64,000 nucleotides of DNA from Sinorhizobium sp. BG8 (GTDB taxonomy: Bacteria > Pseudomonadota > Alphaproteobacteria > Rhizobiales > Rhizobiaceae): contig NZ_CP044011.1 in the NCBI RefSeq assembly GCF_016864555.1, positions 3,677,501-3,741,500 on the forward strand, written 5' to 3'. The notes under the pieces were generated by a model, which saw only the letters and a list, made by a program, of their open reading frames with translations, did not search any database and was not told where the DNA came from. Positions 43,328-52,776 of the stretch are shown here, piece after piece. The position numbers and the translations under genes are program-made. Each line of letters opens with the position of its first letter. The stretch's first letter is position 1.

Positions 43328-44104
43328 ATGGCAACGGCGACAGGCAAGGGCGTTGGCAGTATCGCGCTGGTTACCGGCGGCGGCACCGGCGTCGGACGCG
43401 GCATTGCGGAAGCGCTGAGCGCGGAAGGCTATGTCGTCGTCATAACCGGACGGCGGCGCGAAGTACTGGAAACGGCTGCGGCCGAAATGGCGAAGGGGAG
43501 CGGCAGTACCGTTCGCGCGATCGCATGCGATATCGGCAACCCGGACCAGGTCGCGGCCCTGTTCGACGAGATCCACAAGGAGTTCGGGCGCCTCGACCTT
43601 CTTGTCAACAATGCCGGCTCCAACGCTCCGGCGATCCCGATGGAGGAGCTGAGCTTCGAGCAGTGGAGCAGCGTGATCGCCGCGAACCTCACCGGCGCCT
43701 TCCTGTGCACGCAACAGGCCTTCAAGCTCATGAAGACGCAGTCGCCTCGCGGCGGGCGCATCATCAACAACGGCTCCATTTCGGCGACGACACCACGGCC
43801 GAACTCCGCGCCCTATACGGCAACCAAGCACGCGATCACCGGGCTGACCAAGTCGACCGCGCTGGACGGCCGCCCGTTTGACATCGCCTGCGGGCAGATC
43901 GACATCGGCAACGCCTCCACAGACATGACGTCGAAGATGAGCTCTGGCGTGCTGCAGGCCAATGGCGAGACCGCGACCGAACCAACCATCCCGGTGAAAT
44001 ACATCGCCGAGGCGGTGGTCTACATGGCCGGACTGCCGTTGGAAGCCAACGTTCTGACCATGACTGTCATGGCGACGAAGATGCCGCTGGTCGGCCGCGG
44101 CTAG
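43328..44104 (+). CDS. SDR family oxidoreductase
   Basis: Classical short-chain dehydrogenase of 258 residues with [11 protein letters not shown] at about 15-25, NNAG, and the catalytic Ser, Tyr and Lys in NNGSISATT and APYTATKHA. The ATG at 43328 has a GGAGGAAA site within the end of the DenD-like gene. It probably acts on an intermediate of the same sugar or sugar-acid pathway; the substrate is unknown. Confidence 0.88.
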   Translation: MATATGKGVGSIALVTGGGTGVGRGIAEALSAEGYVVVITGRRREVLETAAAEMAKGSGSTVRAIACDIGNPDQVAALFDEIHKEFGRLDLLVNNAGSNAPAIPMEELSFEQWSSVIAANLTGAFLCTQQAFKLMKTQSPRGGRIINNGSISATTPRPNSAPYTATKHAITGLTKSTALDGRPFDIACGQIDIGNASTDMTSKMSSGVLQANGETATEPTIPVKYIAEAVVYMAGLPLEANVLTMTVMATKMPLVGRG

Positions 44105-44121
44105 CGGCACCGGCAGGAATT

Positions 44122-44178
44122 GAACCCGGATCGGGTTCGCGCGGGCAGAAAGCGCTGGAGGAGGCGCGCCGGCGCGAA
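44122..44178 (+). terminator. Intercistronic stem-loop before the MalK-type gene
   Basis: GAACCCG and CGGGTTC (44122-44138) form a seven-pair hairpin around GAT. A competing pairing, TTCGCGC (44136-44142) with GCGCGAA (44172-44178), shares three bases and cannot form at the same time. No T tract follows, so attenuation or transcript processing rather than full termination is possible. Confidence 0.35.
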
Positions 44179-44217
44179 CACGGACCGGACAGGGACAAGG
44201 TTCTGGGAGGAACTCAC

Positions 44218-45285
44218 ATGGCAGCAGTCGACTTTGCTGATGTTCGGAAATCGTTCGGTGCGTTTCCCGTCATCAAGGGCGTGAACATCGAAATCGAGGA
44301 TGGCGAATTCGTTATTCTCGTCGGTCCTTCGGGATGCGGAAAGTCAACGCTGCTGCGTATGCTGGCCGGCCTCGAGAACATCTCGGCAGGCGAGATCCGC
44401 ATCGGCGGTCGCGTCGTCAACACGCTGCCGCCGAAGGATCGCGACATCGCGATGGTGTTTCAGAACTATGCGCTCTATCCGCACATGACGGTGGCCAACA
44501 ACATGGCGTTCTCGCTGATGTTGAACGGCTCGTCGAAGGAGGAGATGGACAAGCGCGTCAATGCGGCGGCCGAGATCCTCGGGCTTACCAAGCTGCTTGA
44601 CCGCTACCCGCGCCAGCTCTCCGGCGGTCAGCGCCAGCGCGTCGCCATGGGCCGCGCGATCGTACGCGACCCCCAGGTGTTTCTCTTCGACGAACCGCTG
44701 TCGAACCTCGACGCCAAGCTCCGGGTCGCCATGCGCGCCGAAATCAAGGAACTCCACCAGCGGCTGAAGACGACGACCGTCTATGTCACGCACGACCAGA
44801 TCGAAGCGATGACCATGGCCGACAAGATCGTCGTCATGCACGACGGCGTGGTGGAGCAGATCGGTGCGCCGCTCGACCTCTATGACAGACCGGCCAACCT
44901 TTTTGTCGCCGGATTCATCGGCTCGCCCGCCATGAACATGATCAAGGGACGCCTCGATTCGGAGAACCCGAACCGCTTCGTCGCTACGGATGGCACGGTC
45001 CTGCCGGTCGCGCGCCCATCAGCCGAAGCACGCGGGCGCGAGCTCGTCTACGGCCTCAGGCCCGAATACATGACGATCGCCGCGGACGGCCTTCCCGCCG
45101 AGGTGGTTGTAATCGAACCCACGGGCTACGAGACCCAGATGATCGTGCGGTTCGGAGGCACGGACGTCACGTGCATCTTCCGCGAACGCATCAACGCGCG
45201 CCCCGGCGACACCATTCGCCTCGCCATCGATGCGGACCATGTGCACCTGTTCGACGCAGACAGCGGAAGACGACTGTTCGAGTGA
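44218..45285 (+). CDS. ABC transporter ATP-binding protein (MalK/UgpC family)
   Basis: Sugar importer ATPase of 355 residues: Walker [10 protein letters not shown], signature LSGGQRQR, Walker [17 protein letters not shown], then a C-terminal TOBE/OB regulatory domain from about 240, as in MalK and UgpC. It couples to the two MalF/MalG-type permeases at 46888 and 47837. GGGAGG precedes the ATG. Gene order (ATPase before binding protein) is unusual but seen in rhizobia. Confidence 0.93.
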   Translation: MAAVDFADVRKSFGAFPVIKGVNIEIEDGEFVILVGPSGCGKSTLLRMLAGLENISAGEIRIGGRVVNTLPPKDRDIAMVFQNYALYPHMTVANNMAFSLMLNGSSKEEMDKRVNAAAEILGLTKLLDRYPRQLSGGQRQRVAMGRAIVRDPQVFLFDEPLSNLDAKLRVAMRAEIKELHQRLKTTTVYVTHDQIEAMTMADKIVVMHDGVVEQIGAPLDLYDRPANLFVAGFIGSPAMNMIKGRLDSENPNRFVATDGTVLPVARPSAEARGRELVYGLRPEYMTIAADGLPAEVVVIEPTGYETQMIVRFGGTDVTCIFRERINARPGDTIRLAIDADHVHLFDADSGRRLFE

Positions 45286-45449
45286 TTACCGCCTCTCCGG
45301 TCCCCTTGCGCGAAGGAAGAGGAGCCTTTCGCGTGCTGGGCCGCCGAGGTGGCCGTTTCCGGCGTAGCCGGGAGCCACTGCCCCGCATCCGCCAAACGGG
45401 ACGGTAGATGCCGGAACGACATGTTCCCGTAATTTCAAGGAGGAGCATA

Positions 45450-46757
45450 ATGACCATCAAGAGACGTGATTTTCTTGCAGCTTCCGCGGCCGCGGCCGGC
45501 CTTGTCGGCTTCGGCGTTCGCCCGACCTTTGCCCAGGCCGCCGAGCCCGTCTACAAGCCGGAAGAGGGCGCGAGCCTTCGTCTGCTGCGCTGGACGCCGT
45601 TCGTGAAGGGCGACGAGGACGCCTGGCTCGCCAATACCGCCAAGTTCACCGAGGCCACCGGGGTCGAAGTCCGCATCGACAAGGAAAGCTGGGAGGACAT
45701 TCGTCCGAAGGCAGCCGTGGCCGCGAACGTGGGCTCGGGCCCGGACCTGGTCATGTGCTGGTTCGACGATGCGCACCAGTATCCGGACAAGCTCGTGGAC
45801 CTCACCGAGCTCGCCAACTATCTCGGCGGCAAGTATGGCGGCTGGTATGACGGCATGAAGGGCTATGCCTCGAGAGACGACAAGTTCATCGCCATGCCGC
45901 TGACCGCAATCGGCAACGCCGTCGTCTATCGCGACAGCCACGTGAAGGCAGCCGGCTTCAGCGAGTTTCCGAAGGACACGGATGGCTTGCTCGAACTTTG
46001 CAAGGCCATGAAGGCGAAGGGCACGCCCGCCGGCTTCCCGCACGGCAAGGCGGTCGGTGATGGCAACAACTACGCTCACTGGCTGCTGTGGAGCCACGGC
46101 GGGAAGATGGTGGACGAAGGCGGTGCTGTCGTCATCAACAGCCCGGAGACGCTGAAGGCGATCAACTACGCCAAGGCCCTCTACGAAACCTTCATCCCCG
46201 GCACGGAGAGCTGGCAGGACATCAACAACAACCGCGCCTTCCTCGCGGGCCAGGTCTCGCTGATCGCAAACGGCGTTTCGGTCTACTACGCCGCGAAGAA
46301 GGATCCGGCCCTTGCCGAGATCGCGGCTGACATCCGCACGACCAACTTCCCGATCGGACCTGTCGGTCAAAGCGTCGAACTGCATCAGACCAGCTCGCTG
46401 CTCCTGTTCAGCCACACCAAGTATCCCGAAGCGGCCAAGGCATACATCAAGTTCATGATGGAAGCCGACCAGATGAACGCGTGGATCACCGGGGCAAGCG
46501 CCTATTGCTGCCAGCCTCTCAAGGCCTTCGCCGACAACCCCGTCTGGACGTCCGACCCGATCCACGCGCCCTATGCGCGCGCCTCGGAAACGTTGCGGCC
46601 GAACGGCTATGCTGGTCCGCTCGGCTACGCTTCCGCGGGCGTCATGGCCGACTACGTGCTGGTCGACATGTTCGCCGCCGCGGTTACCGGCCAGATGTCG
46701 CCGGAAGACGCCATGGCAGAAGCCGAACGCAGGGCGAACCGCTACTACCGCGTCTAG
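45450..46757 (+). CDS. Extracellular solute-binding protein family 1
   Basis: Periplasmic binding protein of 435 residues (SBP family 1, maltose/glycerol-phosphate type). MTIKRRDFLAASAAAAG is a Tat signal peptide (RRDFL), with cleavage expected after the AQA near residue 29. The body includes AAVAANVGSGPDLVMCWFDDAHQYPDKLVDLTE-type segments usual for the family. AAGGAGGAG precedes the ATG. It delivers the substrate to the adjacent permeases; the ligand is probably a sugar or sugar acid used by the flanking dehydrogenases. Confidence 0.92.
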   Translation: MTIKRRDFLAASAAAAGLVGFGVRPTFAQAAEPVYKPEEGASLRLLRWTPFVKGDEDAWLANTAKFTEATGVEVRIDKESWEDIRPKAAVAANVGSGPDLVMCWFDDAHQYPDKLVDLTELANYLGGKYGGWYDGMKGYASRDDKFIAMPLTAIGNAVVYRDSHVKAAGFSEFPKDTDGLLELCKAMKAKGTPAGFPHGKAVGDGNNYAHWLLWSHGGKMVDEGGAVVINSPETLKAINYAKALYETFIPGTESWQDINNNRAFLAGQVSLIANGVSVYYAAKKDPALAEIAADIRTTNFPIGPVGQSVELHQTSSLLLFSHTKYPEAAKAYIKFMMEADQMNAWITGASAYCCQPLKAFADNPVWTSDPIHAPYARASETLRPNGYAGPLGYASAGVMADYVLVDMFAAAVTGQMSPEDAMAEAERRANRYYRV

Positions 46758-46773
46758 TGGCCACACGCATCGT

Positions 46774-46800
46774 AAGGCGGGCAAAACATCCGCCCGCCTT
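46774..46800 (+). terminator. Strong intercistronic hairpin after the binding-protein gene
   Basis: AAGGCGGGC and GCCCGCCTT form a perfect nine-pair stem around a nine-base loop, 17 bases after the stop. CCCC rather than a T tract follows. It probably protects the binding-protein message and reduces read-through into the permeases. Confidence 0.6.
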
Positions 46801-46887
46801 CCCCGTCACGCCGGACAATGCCTTTGGTGACAGGTGGAATCCCTGCCACCCCGAGCACCCGGCGCACCGTCCAGCTGGAGATCTCCG

Positions 46888-47820
46888 ATGACCACCGTGC
46901 CATCCGCGAAGCCCCCGTCCGCCGCGGCCTCGATCATGCAGAACAGTAACATGCTCGGCTTCCTCTTCATGCTGCCGGCGGCCGTTTTCCTGATCTGCTT
47001 CCTGACCTATCCGCTCGGCCTCGGCGTCTGGCTGGGGTTTACCGATACGCGCATCGGGCGCGAGGGCATCTTCATCGGCCTGGAGAACTATCAGTTCCTT
47101 GCCCGCGACTCGGTCTTCTGGCTCGCTGTGTTCAACACCCTGCTCTACACGATCGTCGCCTCGATCCTGAAGTTCGCGCTCGGTCTCTGGCTTGCGCTGC
47201 TGCTCAACGAGAACCTGCCGTTCAAATCCTTCTTCCGGGCCATCGTGCTTCTGCCCTGGGTCGTGCCGACGGTTCTTTCGGCGCTTGCCTTCTGGTGGAT
47301 CTATGACAGCCAGTTCTCGATCATATCGTGGTCGCTCATGCGGCTCGGCCTGATTGACGGTCCGATCAACTTCCTCGGCGATCCGACCAACGCCCGCATG
47401 TCGGTCATCGCCGCGAACGTCTGGCGCGGTATTCCGTTCGTCGCGATCTCGCTGCTCGCCGGCCTGCAGACCATCCCCGCATCGCTCCAGGAAGCAGCTT
47501 CGCTGGACGGCGCCACGAGCTGGCAGCGCTTCCGCTTCGTGACGCTGCCCATGCTGACGCCGATCATCGCCGTCGTCATGACCTTCTCGGTACTCTTCAC
47601 CTTCACCGATTTCCAGCTGATCTACGTGCTGACCAAGGGCGGTCCGGTCAACGCGACCCATCTGATGGCGACGCTTTCATTCCAGCGCGGCATTCCGGGC
47701 GGCCAGCTCGGCGAAGGCGCGGCAATCGCCGTCGCCATGATCCCCTTCCTGCTCGCCGCCATCATGTTCAGCTTCTTTGGTTTGCAGCGCCGCAAATGGC
47801 AGCAGGGCGGCCAGGATTGA
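46888..47820 (+). CDS. Sugar ABC transporter permease (MalF-type)
   Basis: BPD_transp_1 permease of 310 residues with six hydrophobic segments. The EAA coupling loop is PASLQEAASLDGATSWQRFRFVTLPML at about 215-241. The ATG at 46888 has a GGAG site; upstream in-frame codons lack one. Forms the channel with the next permease. Confidence 0.92.
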   Translation: MTTVPSAKPPSAAASIMQNSNMLGFLFMLPAAVFLICFLTYPLGLGVWLGFTDTRIGREGIFIGLENYQFLARDSVFWLAVFNTLLYTIVASILKFALGLWLALLLNENLPFKSFFRAIVLLPWVVPTVLSALAFWWIYDSQFSIISWSLMRLGLIDGPINFLGDPTNARMSVIAANVWRGIPFVAISLLAGLQTIPASLQEAASLDGATSWQRFRFVTLPMLTPIIAVVMTFSVLFTFTDFQLIYVLTKGGPVNATHLMATLSFQRGIPGGQLGEGAAIAVAMIPFLLAAIMFSFFGLQRRKWQQGGQD

Positions 47821-47836
47821 TACCGGGAGAATGACG

Positions 47837-48736
47837 ATGACCACGACCGCAAAAATCCAGCCCGACACGCTGACCGACGATGCGGAGGGAATGAGCTATC
47901 TCAATCGCCTCCCCCGCCGGATCATGGTGCTCTACCTGCCCATGGCCGTCTTCGTCTTCGTGCTGCTCTTCCCCTTCTACTGGATGGCGATCACGGCGGT
48001 GAAGCCGAACGCGCAGCTGACGGATTACAACAACTTCAGCCCGTTCTGGGTCGTGGAACCGACTCTCGACCACATCAAGTATCTGCTCTTCGAAACCTCC
48101 TATCCGGGATGGCTGTGGAACACGATGCTGGTTGCCGTCTGCTCGACCTTCCTGTCGCTTGCGGCCTCCGTGTTCGGTGCCTATGCAATCGAGCGCGTGC
48201 GCTTTACGGGATCGCGGCCGGTGGGGCTGCTGATCTTCCTTGCCTATCTCGTGCCGCCGTCGATCCTCTTCATCCCGCTTGCCTTCATCGTCTTCAAGCT
48301 CGGCATGTATGATTCCAAGCTTGCGCTGATCTTCACCTATCCGACCTTCCTCATACCCTTCTGCACCTGGCTGCTGATGGGCTATTTCCGATCGATTCCG
48401 TTCGAACTGGAGGAAAGCGCACTCGTCGACGGCGCGACCCGCTGGCAGATCCTGATCAGGATCATCCTTCCGCTCGCCGTACCGGGCCTGATATCGGCAG
48501 GCATCTTCGCCTTCACGCTCTCGTGGAACGAATTCATCTACGCGCTGACCTTCATCCAATCCTCGGAGAACAAGACAGTGCCGGTCGGCGTGTTGACCGA
48601 GCTCGTGCGTGGCGACGTGTTCGAATGGGGGTCCCTGATGGCGGGTGCGTTGTTCGGCTCGCTCCCCGTCGTGATCCTCTACTCCTTCTTCGTCGACTAC
48701 TATGTGTCCTCGATGACCGGCGCCGTGAAAGAATAG
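47837..48736 (+). CDS. Sugar ABC transporter permease (MalG-type)
   Basis: BPD_transp_1 permease of about 299 residues, with six hydrophobic segments and the EAA loop PFELEESALVDGATRWQILIRIILPLAVPG near 190-219. Two in-frame ATGs lie at 47831 and 47837; the second has correct spacing from GGGAGA and is preferred. It pairs with the MalF-type permease. Confidence 0.92.
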   Translation: MTTTAKIQPDTLTDDAEGMSYLNRLPRRIMVLYLPMAVFVFVLLFPFYWMAITAVKPNAQLTDYNNFSPFWVVEPTLDHIKYLLFETSYPGWLWNTMLVAVCSTFLSLAASVFGAYAIERVRFTGSRPVGLLIFLAYLVPPSILFIPLAFIVFKLGMYDSKLALIFTYPTFLIPFCTWLLMGYFRSIPFELEESALVDGATRWQILIRIILPLAVPGLISAGIFAFTLSWNEFIYALTFIQSSENKTVPVGVLTELVRGDVFEWGSLMAGALFGSLPVVILYSFFVDYYVSSMTGAVKE

Positions 48737-48772
48737 CAATAACCATCTGTTTTTGATCAGGATATTAAGAAG

Positions 48773-49531
48773 ATGAATCAACATGTGAACAGCATCGACC
48801 TAGCTGGACAGCACGCCGTTGTCACCGGCGGGGCACAGGGGCTGGGCTTCGCGATGGCCAAGCGCATGATCGCGTCCGGAGCCAAGGTAACGCTCTGGGA
48901 CATGGACGCACCGCTTCTGGAAAAGGCGACAGGGGAACTCGGGTCGGCATCTCGGAGCGTCACGGTCGATGTCTCCGACTGGGATCAGGTAGAGTCCGCA
49001 TTGGCTGCGACGGAAGCGGGGTTTGGGCCGATATCGGTCGTCGTCAATTCCGCAGGCATCGCCGGCCCCGCCGCGCCGCTCGACAGCTACGACATCGCCA
49101 TTTGGAAGAAGATCATCGACATCAACCTCCACGGCAGCTTCCTCGTCTGCCGTGCCATCGTACCCGGCATGAAGGAACGAAACTACGGACGCATCGTCAA
49201 CATCGCCTCGATCGCCGGCAAGGAAGGCAATCCCAACGCCGCCGCCTACTCGGCCTCAAAGGCAGGCGTGATCGGCATGACGAAGTCGCTCGGCAAGGAG
49301 CTTGCGGGCTACGATATCGCGGTCAACTGCATCACGCCGGCAACCGCCGAGACCCGGATCCTCGAGCAGCTGACGCCGCAATTCATCGAATACATGCGCT
49401 CGCGCATTCCGCGTGGCCGCTTTCTTGAGGTCGAGGAGGCCGCGGCGATGGTCGCCTGGCTGGTATCGAAGGAAAACAGCTTCACCACCGCTGCCGTCTT
49501 CGATCTGTCCGGTGGACGGGCGACCTATTGA
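48773..49531 (+). CDS. SDR family oxidoreductase
   Basis: Classical SDR of 252 residues: VTGGAQGLGFA at about 17-27, the Asp in LWDMD suggesting NAD preference, NSAG, and the catalytic Ser, Tyr and Lys in ASIAGKEGN and AAYSASKAG. It ends the importer operon 36 bases after the MalG-type gene. It likely oxidises the imported polyol, sugar or an acid derived from it; it differs from the SDR at 43328. Confidence 0.9.
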   Translation: MNQHVNSIDLAGQHAVVTGGAQGLGFAMAKRMIASGAKVTLWDMDAPLLEKATGELGSASRSVTVDVSDWDQVESALAATEAGFGPISVVVNSAGIAGPAAPLDSYDIAIWKKIIDINLHGSFLVCRAIVPGMKERNYGRIVNIASIAGKEGNPNAAAYSASKAGVIGMTKSLGKELAGYDIAVNCITPATAETRILEQLTPQFIEYMRSRIPRGRFLEVEEAAAMVAWLVSKENSFTTAAVFDLSGGRATY

Positions 49532-49541
49532 TCCGCTTTCG

Positions 49542-49556
49542 TGGCGGTCGCCGCCA
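49542..49556. terminator. Small hairpin between convergent genes
   Basis: TGGCGG and CCGCCA surround a TCG loop in the 37-base gap between the SDR gene and the TauE/SafE gene on the other strand. It could work in both directions, but no T tract is present. Confidence 0.3.
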
Positions 49557-49568
49557 TCGCCCGGCAGG

Positions 49569-50402
49569 TCAGAAGTAGATGCGGTAGGTATCGGCGAGCA
49601 TCTTCACCGAAGTGATCGCCAGAAAGACGCCAAACAGCATCCGCAATGTGCGCGGCTCGATCGTATGCGCCGTACGCGCGCCTAGGGGTGCGAACCACAT
49701 GCTTGTGAATACGATGGCGACCAGTCCCCCGAGATTGACGTAGCCGAAAGAGAAAGCTGGTAGCCCTGCCTTGCCCCAGCCGTTGATTACATAGCCAATG
49801 GCACCCGGCAGGGCGATGATCAGGCCGATCACCGACGCGGTGCCGACGGCGCGGCGAACCGGATAGCTGCAGATGCTCAGTGTGGGTACCGTCAGCGTGC
49901 CGCCGCCGATGCCCATGAGCGTGGAAATCGTCCCGATCGTAGTTGCCATCGCCGCCTGCCCGGGACGCCCCGGCAGGCCCGCGATCGGGTGCCAGCCTTC
50001 CGGCGTGAAGAGCATGTAGAGGGCGACACACGCAGCCACGGCACCGAAGATCGCCGTCAGGATCCCTCCGGATGCATAGGCGGCGATGAGAACGCCCACC
50101 ACGACGCCGACGGCAACGAACGGCGCCCATAGTTTCAGCAGGTCGCGATCGACGGCACCCCGTGCATTGTGCGCCCGGATCGATTGGAAGGAAGTCGGGA
50201 TGATGGTCGCGAGCGATGTGCCGACCGCGATGTGCGCGCGCAGCGCCGGATCGACATCGAATGCCGCCAGCACATGATAGAGCACCGGCACCACGACGAT
50301 GCCGCCGCCGACCCCAAGGAGGCCTGCCAGGAAACCGGACACGCAGCCGACAAGGCCGAGCACCAGGGCGAAAGTGGTGAGGAGCGTGAGGGAGGCTGGC
50401 AT
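49569..50402 (-). CDS. TauE/SafE family sulfite/anion exporter
   Basis: Membrane carrier of 277 residues with about eight hydrophobic helices and the two-fold repeated motif GLLGVGGGIVVVPVL and STLMGIGGGTLTVPTL, which defines the TauE/SafE family. Members export sulfite, sulfoacetate or other small anions. Downstream of the FAA hydrolase gene on the same strand but separated from it by a strong hairpin, so it may be transcribed partly independently. Confidence 0.9.
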   Translation of the reverse strand: MPASLTLLTTFALVLGLVGCVSGFLAGLLGVGGGIVVVPVLYHVLAAFDVDPALRAHIAVGTSLATIIPTSFQSIRAHNARGAVDRDLLKLWAPFVAVGVVVGVLIAAYASGGILTAIFGAVAACVALYMLFTPEGWHPIAGLPGRPGQAAMATTIGTISTLMGIGGGTLTVPTLSICSYPVRRAVGTASVIGLIIALPGAIGYVINGWGKAGLPAFSFGYVNLGGLVAIVFTSMWFAPLGARTAHTIEPRTLRMLFGVFLAITSVKMLADTYRIYF

Positions 50403-50471
50403 GACGGATCCAGAGCGGACAGGAATGATCGAAACGGCCGAGGGTGGCCGCGGGTGACCTCTCGAATTTGG

Positions 50472-50496
50472 AGGGGCGCGCGGATCGCGCGCCCCT
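50472..50496 (-). terminator. Strong GC hairpin after the FAA hydrolase gene
   Basis: AGGGGCGCGC and GCGCGCCCCT form a perfect ten-pair stem with a five-base loop, just beyond the stop of the minus-strand hydrolase gene. Only a short AT-rich stretch follows in the minus direction, so termination may be partial. Confidence 0.6.
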
Positions 50497-50502
50497 GCCT
50501 GC

Positions 50503-51210
50503 TCAGGCGACCGAAACCTTGATATCGCCGACGCCCGCCACGTGGCCGACCATCTCGTCGCCCTTGACGATCGCGCCGACGCCGGCCGGCGTGCCCGCGA
50601 AGATCAGGTCGCCGGCCTTGAGTTCGAACAGCTGCGAGAGGTAGGCGATCATCTCCGGAACCTTCCAGATCATCTGGTTGAGATCGCCGCTCTGGCGGGT
50701 CTCGCCGTTCACCTTGATCCAGATCGCGCCTTCGGTCGGATGCCCGACTTCGGAGACAGTGTGCAGGGCGCTGCAGGGGGCCGATGCCTCGAACGCCTTG
50801 GCAGTTTCCCAGGGACGTCCAAGCTTCTTCGCCTCTCCCTGAAGGTCACGGCGCGTCATGTCGAGGCCGACACCATAGCCGAAGACGTAATCCAGTGCCT
50901 CGTCGACCGGAATGTTCGTTCCGCCCTTGTGCAGCGCCACGACCAGCTCGATTTCGAAGTGAACGTCCTTGCTTGCGCTCGGATAGGGGAAGTCCTTGCC
51001 CGGCAGAACCAGTGTGTCCGGATTTTTCTGGAAGAAGAAAGGCGGTTCCTTGTTCGGGTCGTGCCCCATTTCGATGGCGTGATCCGCGAAGTTCCGTCCG
51101 ACGCAATAGATGCGGTGAACGGGGAAGAGCGCTTCGCTTCCAGCAATCGGCAATGTCGGCACCGGTGCCGGGGTGAAGACATAGTTTTTCAGATGAGGCA
51201 TCTCGTTCAT
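50503..51210 (-). CDS. Fumarylacetoacetate hydrolase family protein, fumarylpyruvate-hydrolase-like
   Basis: FAH-fold hydrolase of 235 residues. The metal ligands are Glu-x-Glu in VHFEIELVVAL (near 86-88) and the Asp in VGLDMTRRDLQ; IYCVGRNFADHAIEMG near the N-terminus and PGDL-like KAGDLIFAGTPAGVG near the C-terminus complete the family pattern. Closest known roles are hydrolysis of fumarylpyruvate (gentisate pathway) or acylpyruvates. The ATG at 51210 shares a base with the permease stop (TGATG), linking the enzyme to the importer and suggesting that the imported compound is a keto acid or its precursor. Confidence 0.88.
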   Translation of the reverse strand: MNEMPHLKNYVFTPAPVPTLPIAGSEALFPVHRIYCVGRNFADHAIEMGHDPNKEPPFFFQKNPDTLVLPGKDFPYPSASKDVHFEIELVVALHKGGTNIPVDEALDYVFGYGVGLDMTRRDLQGEAKKLGRPWETAKAFEASAPCSALHTVSEVGHPTEGAIWIKVNGETRQSGDLNQMIWKVPEMIAYLSQLFELKAGDLIFAGTPAGVGAIVKGDEMVGHVAGVGDIKVSVA

Positions 51211-51962
51211 CAACGTGCTCCTGCATAATATTCGATGCGTTTTTCGAAGAGTTCCACTGTCGCGGAAAGCACCATTGCCGCCGCGAACAGAAGGAGGGTG
51301 AGAGCCCAGAAGCGTTCCATGTCGAAGCTTCGGGAGTACAGTTCAAAGAGTTCCCCGTAGCCGATGACGGAAACGAGGATCTGGCCGATGACAACGCCTT
51401 TCACGCCGCGGATCAGGCCGATGCGTATACCGGCAAGGATCTCGGGGAGTGCGGAGAGAAGGATGATCTTCCTGAAGATCGTCCATTGCGAGGCGCCGTA
51501 GCTTCGGCCCATCTCGATGAGAGAGGCCGGAACCTGCATGACCCCTGCCCTGGCGTCGAGCACGATGATCCACACGGCAAAGAGGAAGACCGTCACGACG
51601 ACGGTGGTCTCGCCGAGGCCGAACAGGATCATCAGGATCGGCACGAGTGCGGAGAGCGGGGCACTGACGAACATGTTCACCCAAAGGCCGAAGATGTTGT
51701 CGACGACCCGGATACGCCCCATGAGAACACCGAGCGGTATGCCGACTGCGATCGCCAGAGCCATGCCCATGACGAAGGAGCGCAGCGTGACCAGAGTCGC
51801 GCTTTGCCACGATGCGGTGCGGACGAGGTCGATACCTGCAGCGACAACGGATGTCAGCGGCGGGATGAGAAAGATGACGTCGAGCCTGCCGACGAGCTCC
51901 CATGCGAGTGCCCAGACAATCAGGGACGCCATCATGGGGATGCGTATACCGTAGAGGATCAT
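51210..51962 (-). CDS. ABC transporter permease (NitT/TauT family)
   Basis: BPD_transp_1 permease of 250 residues with six hydrophobic segments and the EAA loop PASLIEMGRSYGASQWTIFRKIILLSALPE near 143-172. It lies six bases after the ATPase gene and is coupled to the FAA hydrolase gene. Two different permeases in this operon imply a heterodimeric channel. Confidence 0.9.
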   Translation of the reverse strand: MILYGIRIPMMASLIVWALAWELVGRLDVIFLIPPLTSVVAAGIDLVRTASWQSATLVTLRSFVMGMALAIAVGIPLGVLMGRIRVVDNIFGLWVNMFVSAPLSALVPILMILFGLGETTVVVTVFLFAVWIIVLDARAGVMQVPASLIEMGRSYGASQWTIFRKIILLSALPEILAGIRIGLIRGVKGVVIGQILVSVIGYGELFELYSRSFDMERFWALTLLLFAAAMVLSATVELFEKRIEYYAGAR

Positions 51963-51968
51963 CGATCG

Positions 51969-52775
51969 TTACTCCGCATACTGCCGCAGCCCCTGCCAGA
52001 TCTCCTCCACGACGTCGAGGTAACCGGCGTCGCGGCGGATCTCGTCCGGCGAGGCTGAACGATCGATCGTCGGATCGATGATCTGGGAGATGCGGCCCGG
52101 CCGCGGCGAGAGCAGGACGATGCGATCCGAAACGTAGACCGCCTCCTCGATCGAATGCGTGACGAAGATGAAGGTCTTCTTCTCCAGCTCGACCAGCCGC
52201 AGAAGATCCTCCTGGAATTTGCGACGGTTCTGCTCGTCGACGGCGGAAAACGGCTCATCGAGCAGCAGCACGTCGGCGTTGACAGCGAAGGCCCGGGCGA
52301 TGCCCACCCGCTGGCGCATGCCGCCGGACAGTTCGTGCGGATACTTGTCTTCGAATCCGGCGAGACCGACCTGCTCGATGTAACGCCGGGCGACGCGGTT
52401 GCGCTCAGTGAAATCCACTCCCTTGAGCTCAAGCCCGAACGCGACATTGCGCAGGACAGTGGCCCAGGGCATGAGCGCGAAATCCTGGAATACGAAGGCC
52501 CTCTCCGGCCCGGGTCCCGTCACTGCCCGCCCGTTGATGCGGATTTCGCCCAAGCTTGCCGGAACAAGCCCGGCGATGATCTTGAGCAGGGTCGTCTTGC
52601 CACAACCGGACGGACCGAGAAGCGTGGTGAGCTTGCCGCGCTCGAACTCGAGGTTGATGCCACGCAACGCCTCCAGGTCGCCATAGTTCTTGCAGATCTC
52701 CCGAACCTCGACGATCGAGTTGTTGCTCGTCGAGGACTTAAGGTTGCCTGTGCGTGCCAGAGCAGCATTCGCCAT
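51969..52775 (-). CDS. ABC transporter ATP-binding protein (NitT/TauT family)
   Basis: Single-domain ATPase of 268 residues with Walker A GPSGCGKTT, signature LSGGMRQR, Walker B VLLLDEPFSAVDEQNR and the switch His in FVTHSIEEA, typical of SsuB/TauB. It begins one base after the upstream permease gene ends. It powers import of a small anion or acid together with the flanking permeases. Confidence 0.92.
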   Translation of the reverse strand: MANAALARTGNLKSSTSNNSIVEVREICKNYGDLEALRGINLEFERGKLTTLLGPSGCGKTTLLKIIAGLVPASLGEIRINGRAVTGPGPERAFVFQDFALMPWATVLRNVAFGLELKGVDFTERNRVARRYIEQVGLAGFEDKYPHELSGGMRQRVGIARAFAVNADVLLLDEPFSAVDEQNRRKFQEDLLRLVELEKKTFIFVTHSIEEAVYVSDRIVLLSPRPGRISQIIDPTIDRSASPDEIRRDAGYLDVVEEIWQGLRQYAE

Positions 52776-52776
52776 G

